Assembly: GCA_007117185.1 (NCBI GenBank) | Contig: SKHA01000263.1 | Span: 1-9,998 of the forward strand | DNA from: Spirochaeta sp. | GTDB taxonomy: Bacteria; Spirochaetota; Spirochaetia; DSM-27196; Alkalispirochaetaceae | Direction: 5' to 3' | DNA length: 9,998 bases | Shown here: positions 6,461-9,998 of the stretch, piece by piece | Layout of the letters: every line of letters begins with the position of its first letter | Numbering within the stretch: position 1 is the first letter of the stretch | The notes under the pieces: generated by a model | The model's database searches: none | Seen by the model: only the letters and a program-made list of their open reading frames with translations | What the model was told of the DNA's origin: nothing | Made by a program: the position numbers and the translations under genes

Positions 6461-7633
6461 TTGAACCCTACCAGAACGCAGGACTTGCGCGCAGAAAAAA
6501 CTACTCAGGTCCTCAACCGGTTCCTCGATGGGTCCGGCTGGTCCCGCAAAGAACTTCAGGAAGAGAACGGTATCAGCTACGGCACGATCTCCATTCTCCT
6601 GAACAACCTGGAACGGGCCGGCGTCATTGCCCTGGACCGGCTGGACGAATCCCAGGGGGGCCGTCGGGCCGGCCGGTACCGAATCGTTCCAACGTTTCGG
6701 GTGTTTGCCCAGGTCGAGATCCGCAGTTACGGGTTCAACTGGAGCGTGCGGGACATGACCGGCCAGGAGATTGCCGGTGGAATCATCGTTGACGACCACA
6801 GCCGGGACATAAACAGCAACCTGGCGGACGTTCTGGCTACCGTCGTCGCCGCCCTGCCGGCAGCTGAGATTCCGGGGGAGCGTCTTCACAGCGTGGGGAT
6901 CGCCCTGCCCGGTCACTACCGTAGGGAAGACGACGCAGTCATCAAACCATCAACACCGCGCATCGGCGAACTCACGATTTGCTCGGTGGTCCGCAAATAC
7001 TTCGGCGGCAAGCTGCTGGTGGAATCCGACGTCAATGCGGCGGCGTTCTTTGATCTGGAGCGGGTCCTCGGCACCGGGCGCACCGCCGGCGCCAGCAGGG
7101 GGACGGTGCTTTACCTCATCACCACCGCCGATGGAATCGGGGCCTCCCTGTTTATCAACGGGGCGATTCACTACGGCGCCACCGGCCACGCCGGAGAGAT
7201 CCACATGTACCCGGTCTCCACCGACGACGGATGGAAGACTCTGGGGGACTGTCTGGACCCCACCGTTATGGCTGCCCGCGTCGGCATAGCCGGCCAGGAT
7301 CAGCCCCGCTTCGACCAGCTCCGCACGATGATCTGGACCGGCCGCGCCGCCACTGAGCGGCAGTACCCGCACGTTGTGGATGCGTTTGCCCAGGCGATCT
7401 ACCTGCTGGACAGCGTTCTTGATCCGGACTCCATTGTCATCGCCGGTCTGTACTGCGGGTACGGCCCCCGTCTTTCCCGGGATGTATCGCGACGACTGCT
7501 GGAGGTTTCGGAGCCCGAGTTGATGAACAATGTGGAAATACACCAGTCCGATGGAAGCGAGGGGCTGGCGATGTCCGGGCTATTCCGTATGCAGACCCAG
7601 CACTGGGCTCAGGTTGCCCGCTTCAGCGGTTGA
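6461..7633 (+). CDS. ROK-family transcriptional regulator
   Basis: This 390-residue protein resembles sugar-responsive ROK repressors of the XylR/NagC type. An N-terminal winged helix lies at about residues 13-60 (SRKELQEENGISYGTISILLNNLERAGVI) followed by the wing GGRRAGRY. The sugar-binding ROK domain follows: VGIALPGHY (145-153), VESDVNAAAFFDLE (187-200, with the family Asp at D190), ADGIGASLFINGAIHYGATGHAGEI (223-247), and a late SIVIAGL strand. The ATP-phosphate DxGxT motif is absent, as expected for a regulator rather than a kinase. Oddly, the CxCGxxGC zinc cluster that normally follows GEIGH is missing; only one cysteine (C264 in LGDCLDP) remains. The start is TTG, chosen because GAGGAG sits 9 nt upstream and the in-frame reading begins the helix-turn-helix directly. 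Probable targets are the divergent oxidoreductase-kinase operon, the hydrolase, or both (inference). Confidence 0.9.
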   Translation: MNPTRTQDLRAEKTTQVLNRFLDGSGWSRKELQEENGISYGTISILLNNLERAGVIALDRLDESQGGRRAGRYRIVPTFRVFAQVEIRSYGFNWSVRDMTGQEIAGGIIVDDHSRDINSNLADVLATVVAALPAAEIPGERLHSVGIALPGHYRREDDAVIKPSTPRIGELTICSVVRKYFGGKLLVESDVNAAAFFDLERVLGTGRTAGASRGTVLYLITTADGIGASLFINGAIHYGATGHAGEIHMYPVSTDDGWKTLGDCLDPTVMAARVGIAGQDQPRFDQLRTMIWTGRAATERQYPHVVDAFAQAIYLLDSVLDPDSIVIAGLYCGYGPRLSRDVSRRLLEVSEPELMNNVEIHQSDGSEGLAMSGLFRMQTQHWAQVARFSG

Positions 7634-9838
7634 CCAGCAGTCGCCCGCAAACGTTCGCGTCAGGCCTGCTGACCCCACCGTGACCACAGCACTGGTGTTC
7701 TCGACTTCATTCGTTCCCTTGATGTACCAGTCCACCAGTACGCCTGACTCGAGTCGCAACACTCCGCAACACTTCCCCCCGGCGTCGACGCTGATTGTCG
7801 TCTCACCGATCAGAAACCGATGGTCGGTGTGCTGGTCGTACGTGAAGAAAAAGATGAACTGCTCCGGAGACCCGTCATTCGTTGTGCCCTGGAAGGTGAG
7901 AATCCGCCCTCCCGGTTCCACCGGATACCGCGCGGGAAGCCCGGCCCGGATCAGCTCGGCGGCTACTTCCTGCGGTGTGGCATCCGGGTCGGTGACCATC
8001 CGGGTCAGCCGAGTCGCCCGGGCACCGTTGCGGGAAATGCAGTCGTTCAGGATCGTGCAGGGTCTTCCGTCCCAGTCCTGCCCGGGTATCTCGCCGATCC
8101 AGTACAGCTGCCCCCCCTCGTCGACGTAGGACGACAGTAATCGCTGCACCGTTGGGTCCATCATCCGCCACAGGATCACCACCAGTCGGGGGTGCACCAC
8201 CGGATCGATCCGCTGCTGTCCGTCCAGCCCGATCCACGCCGGTACGTACCCCACCTCCTGGGCGCTGTTGCTCAGTGTCTCCAGCCCCAGATGCCCCTGC
8301 AGAGGCGGGATGTCCATCGCGGGCCAGCGCTCACACCACGAAGCGATAGCAGAGTAACGCTGGTAGACACCAAAGCAGAGATCCTCCTGCCGGAGAGAGC
8401 CCACCAGGCTGTCGCCGTGTTCCGCGAACCATCGGTTGAGGTGCCTCATGGAATGGTACATCTCCCGCAGCTCCCCATCGGGACCGATGGGCGCGGCGGA
8501 AGGAAAGTGGGGGTGCTGCTTCTTCGTCGTGCTGTCCAGCGTCTCATCCCAGTAGTCGTGGCTGACGGCGCAGAAAACCACAAATCCCGTTGCTCCCCCG
8601 GCGATTGAGACGAGCGTCTGGAAGATCGGTACAAACGGGTACTGCGAATAGGGATGGTACAGGGTGGCGAACCCCCAGTTCTCTTCCATGTTTATCCCGC
8701 GACCACGGGTAGCGGTGTTGATGTAACGACTGAACACCGTATTGGGGACCACCGGATGGTTCGCGTCAACAGTACGGGGGTCGGAAATGTTATAGGGAGT
8801 AACACCCAACCAGCTGATGAAACCGTAGTGATAGATCTCCCGGTCAACCTCGATTGGGTTGTGCGCAATCCACCAGTCAGCGTAACGCGGAGCCAGCGGG
8901 GCAAACGGGCTGGTTGTCTCGTGCAGCGTCACCGCATCACGCTGGGGAACGTTCTCCTCTATGGGCGGGGTCATCCCGGCGTAGTTTGAGAGGTAGGGCA
9001 GCTCCAGTCCCAGAGCCTCCCGGTACAACCGGTAGGTGTCGCCGCGGATCCACCCCTGATACCGGCCCCAGGCGATTCGATTCTCGAGCTCCTCCCGATC
9101 CGGAGCTTCATCGGGGAAGTCCCAGCTGAGAGCGGTCTGCGGAGCGCCTCCTGCAAGCCAGCGATCGATCAGCGGTTCCCCCGTCTCCCCGCGGTAACGG
9201 TTCAGCGTCGAACTCTCGTAGCCCATCATCCACGGCGGAGCATTGGACGCACAGTACAGCGTCTCATCGTTGATCTGAATCGCCACCAGGGGGCCCCGAG
9301 GAGCAGTGAATGGTCGGAGTACTTCCGCCACCGCCGCGAGCCAGCGCCGGGCGTGGTCAAGAAAGGGTTCCGCGTACGGGGCGGGAAGGATGCTGCGATC
9401 GTACTCCCAGATCAGTGGACTTCCGTCCCACCGCTGCATCGCCTCCCCGGTTTCGGCACCGCCGGAGGGGCTCACCCAGTCGGGGAGCCCACCGATATTC
9501 AACTCGGAGTGGACAAACGGGCCCGGCTTGGCAATCGCCAGCAGGCCAGCGTCTTCAATAAGGTGAATAAACCGCGGAAGGTCGCGATTTTTCTTCTGGT
9601 CACCGGAAAAGTCAGGTCGATCAACGGAAGGATCGGGCATGTGATGACGCCAGGGAATATAGAATGTGATCGCATTGGCATCAGACTCCTGGATCTGCCG
9701 AATCCGCTCTTGCCAGTTCTCCGCCCGGTCGCGATAGTACTGGTACTCCGCCGCCCGCAGAAAGACAGGGCTGTTGCCACGATGGAACGAGCCTTCACGG
9801 TAGCTGACTTCCCATCGGTGTTGCTCGCCAGTTTTCAT
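7580..9838 (-). CDS. Clan-A glycoside hydrolase, beta-galactosidase-like (GH35/GH42-type)
   Basis: This 752-residue enzyme has no signal peptide and so is probably cytoplasmic. The N-terminal TIM-barrel resembles GH35: FLRAAEYQYYRDRAENW (27-43), ITFYIPWRHHMP (57-68), LPRFIHLIEDAGLLAIAKPGPF and GGLPDWV (116-122). The candidate acid/base is E192 in VAIQINDET, where GH35 members usually have an ENEY-type motif. The nucleophile is probably E385 or E386 in INMEENWG, followed by the barrel end SIAGGATGFVVF (411-422). Residues about 546-605 (RLVVILWRMMD, SSYVDEGGQLYWIGE) resemble the GH42 trimerisation domain. The C-terminal part is unassigned beta-rich sequence. The ATG at 9838 is chosen; a TTG reading start at 9874 is rejected because it lies in the -35 box. 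No Shine-Dalgarno precedes the ATG. It overlaps the ROK gene end by 54 bp. The exact sugar bond cleaved is unknown. Confidence 0.87.
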   Translation of the reverse strand: MKTGEQHRWEVSYREGSFHRGNSPVFLRAAEYQYYRDRAENWQERIRQIQESDANAITFYIPWRHHMPDPSVDRPDFSGDQKKNRDLPRFIHLIEDAGLLAIAKPGPFVHSELNIGGLPDWVSPSGGAETGEAMQRWDGSPLIWEYDRSILPAPYAEPFLDHARRWLAAVAEVLRPFTAPRGPLVAIQINDETLYCASNAPPWMMGYESSTLNRYRGETGEPLIDRWLAGGAPQTALSWDFPDEAPDREELENRIAWGRYQGWIRGDTYRLYREALGLELPYLSNYAGMTPPIEENVPQRDAVTLHETTSPFAPLAPRYADWWIAHNPIEVDREIYHYGFISWLGVTPYNISDPRTVDANHPVVPNTVFSRYINTATRGRGINMEENWGFATLYHPYSQYPFVPIFQTLVSIAGGATGFVVFCAVSHDYWDETLDSTTKKQHPHFPSAAPIGPDGELREMYHSMRHLNRWFAEHGDSLVGSLRQEDLCFGVYQRYSAIASWCERWPAMDIPPLQGHLGLETLSNSAQEVGYVPAWIGLDGQQRIDPVVHPRLVVILWRMMDPTVQRLLSSYVDEGGQLYWIGEIPGQDWDGRPCTILNDCISRNGARATRLTRMVTDPDATPQEVAAELIRAGLPARYPVEPGGRILTFQGTTNDGSPEQFIFFFTYDQHTDHRFLIGETTISVDAGGKCCGVLRLESGVLVDWYIKGTNEVENTSAVVTVGSAGLTRTFAGDCWSTAEAGNLSPVLGLHTE

Positions 9839-9845
9839 GATAGTT

Positions 9846-9874
9846 ATTATTATTCTTAAAATAAGTATTGACAA
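9846..9874 (-). promoter_or_regulatory. Promoter of the glycoside hydrolase gene
   Basis: Read leftward, TTGTCA (9874-9869) and AATAAT (9851-9846) are 17 bp apart, each five of six to the sigma-70 consensus, in an AT-rich patch that stands out from the GC-rich surroundings. The -10 ends 7 nt before the A of the hydrolase ATG (9838), so transcription would start at or within a few bases of the start codon. Confidence 0.6.
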
Positions 9875-9896
9875 GTACCAACGCCGTGTTTACCCT
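9868..9896 (+). promoter_or_regulatory. Candidate promoter of the second binding-protein gene
   Basis: Read rightward, a consensus TTGACA (9868-9873) is followed after 17 bp by TACCCT (9891-9896), a weak -10 (three of six). The -35 is the same palindromic TTGACAA block used on the other strand by the hydrolase promoter. The weak -10 suggests that an activator may be needed. Direct AAGTA repeats 10 bp apart (9863-9867, 9873-9877) flank the -35. Confidence 0.45.
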
Positions 9897-9899
9897 GAA

Positions 9900-9912
9900 G
9901 AATCATCGATTC
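9900..9912. promoter_or_regulatory. 13-bp inverted repeat near the predicted transcription start, candidate operator
   Basis: GAATC and GATTC face each other around ATC, directly after the candidate -10 and just before the AAGGAGG ribosome site of the gene starting at 9928. A repressor bound here would block the rightward transcript. The arms are only 5 bp, so chance is a real alternative. Confidence 0.25.
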
Positions 9913-9927
9913 GATAAGGAGGAGAGG

Positions 9928-9998
9928 ATGAGAAAGTACATATCCCTTGCGTTGATGGTTGTCCTGGCTACCGGCGTGGCCTTCGCTCGCGGAGGACA
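9928..9998 (+). CDS. Secreted protein, probable sugar ABC binding protein (5' end only)
   Basis: Only the first 23 codons are in the window. They encode a classic signal peptide: MRKY, the hydrophobic core ISLALMVVLATGVAF, then FA followed by RGG, with a probable cleavage after Ala. The layout closely resembles the signal peptide of the other sugar-binding protein in this window (ALA then SGG). A strong ribosome site AAGGAGG (9916-9922) lies 5 nt before the ATG. The gene is divergent from the glycoside hydrolase, the usual place for the binding protein of a matching oligosaccharide importer. Secretion is well supported; the binding-protein identity is inferred from the signal peptide and context. 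Confidence 0.65.
   Translation, partial: MRKYISLALMVVLATGVAFARGG

Noticed and set aside
9839..9874. A 12-residue N-terminal extension of the hydrolase from a TTG at 9874
   Set aside because: That TTG is part of the TTGTCA -35 element. The extension is AT-driven (SILILRIIITI) and unlike the rest of the protein, and it has no ribosome site.
1..9998. CRISPR array, tRNA, rRNA, insertion sequence or riboswitch
   Set aside because: No regularly spaced repeats, tRNA cloverleaf, transposase-like frame or long structured leader was found; intergenic gaps are all about 105 bp or shorter.

Overview
The window is a GC-rich carbohydrate-uptake region built from two adjacent sugar-utilisation modules. 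No rRNA, tRNA, CRISPR array, insertion sequence or phage gene is visible. Three things point to a Spirochaetota-like, free-living saccharolytic bacterium: the high GC, CUT1-type sugar ABC transporters with YesM/YesN-type two-component regulators, and a binding-protein signal peptide that ends in Ala followed by Ser-Gly-Gly-Ala-Glu. That last feature is one I associate with spirochaete sugar-binding proteins. The taxonomic guess is inference and is not proven by a marker gene.

Module 1 (about 1-6370). A leftward operon encodes a secreted sugar-binding protein (1233-2549), a MalF-type permease (217-1137) and the first 73 residues of a MalG-type permease (cut at the left edge). The two permease genes overlap by ATGA. 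A strong UUCG-capped hairpin sits between the binding-protein gene and the first permease gene. Transcribed divergently from this operon is a compact REC + AraC response regulator (2658-3395). The 105-bp divergent gap holds a direct repeat with 20-bp periodicity that is a good candidate for the regulator's binding site. The matching sensor is a YesM-type histidine kinase (3387-5084), which lies tail-to-tail with the regulator (9-bp overlap) instead of in an operon with it. The kinase is instead translationally coupled by GTGA to an upstream Gfo/Idh/MocA-family oxidoreductase (5081-6370).

Module 2 (about 6371-9998). Divergent from the oxidoreductase is a ROK-family repressor (6461-7633) that starts with TTG and lacks the usual ROK zinc-cysteine cluster. 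Tail-to-tail with it, overlapping by 54 bp, is a cytoplasmic clan-A beta-galactosidase-like glycoside hydrolase (7580-9838). Divergent from the hydrolase is the start of another secreted protein (9928 to the right edge), probably the binding protein of a second sugar ABC transporter. The two genes at the right share one palindromic TTGACAA as back-to-back -35 elements, and the hydrolase promoter is so close to its ATG that the mRNA is probably leaderless.

Working model (inference): the kinase senses an extracellular sugar and phosphorylates the AraC-type regulator, which switches on the first transporter operon. The ROK repressor controls the hydrolase/second-transporter module and possibly the oxidoreductase-kinase operon. 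The hydrolase would cleave imported oligosaccharides in the cytoplasm and the oxidoreductase would modify a released sugar. No sugar can be named from sequence alone. There is no intergenic stretch over 300 bp in the window.
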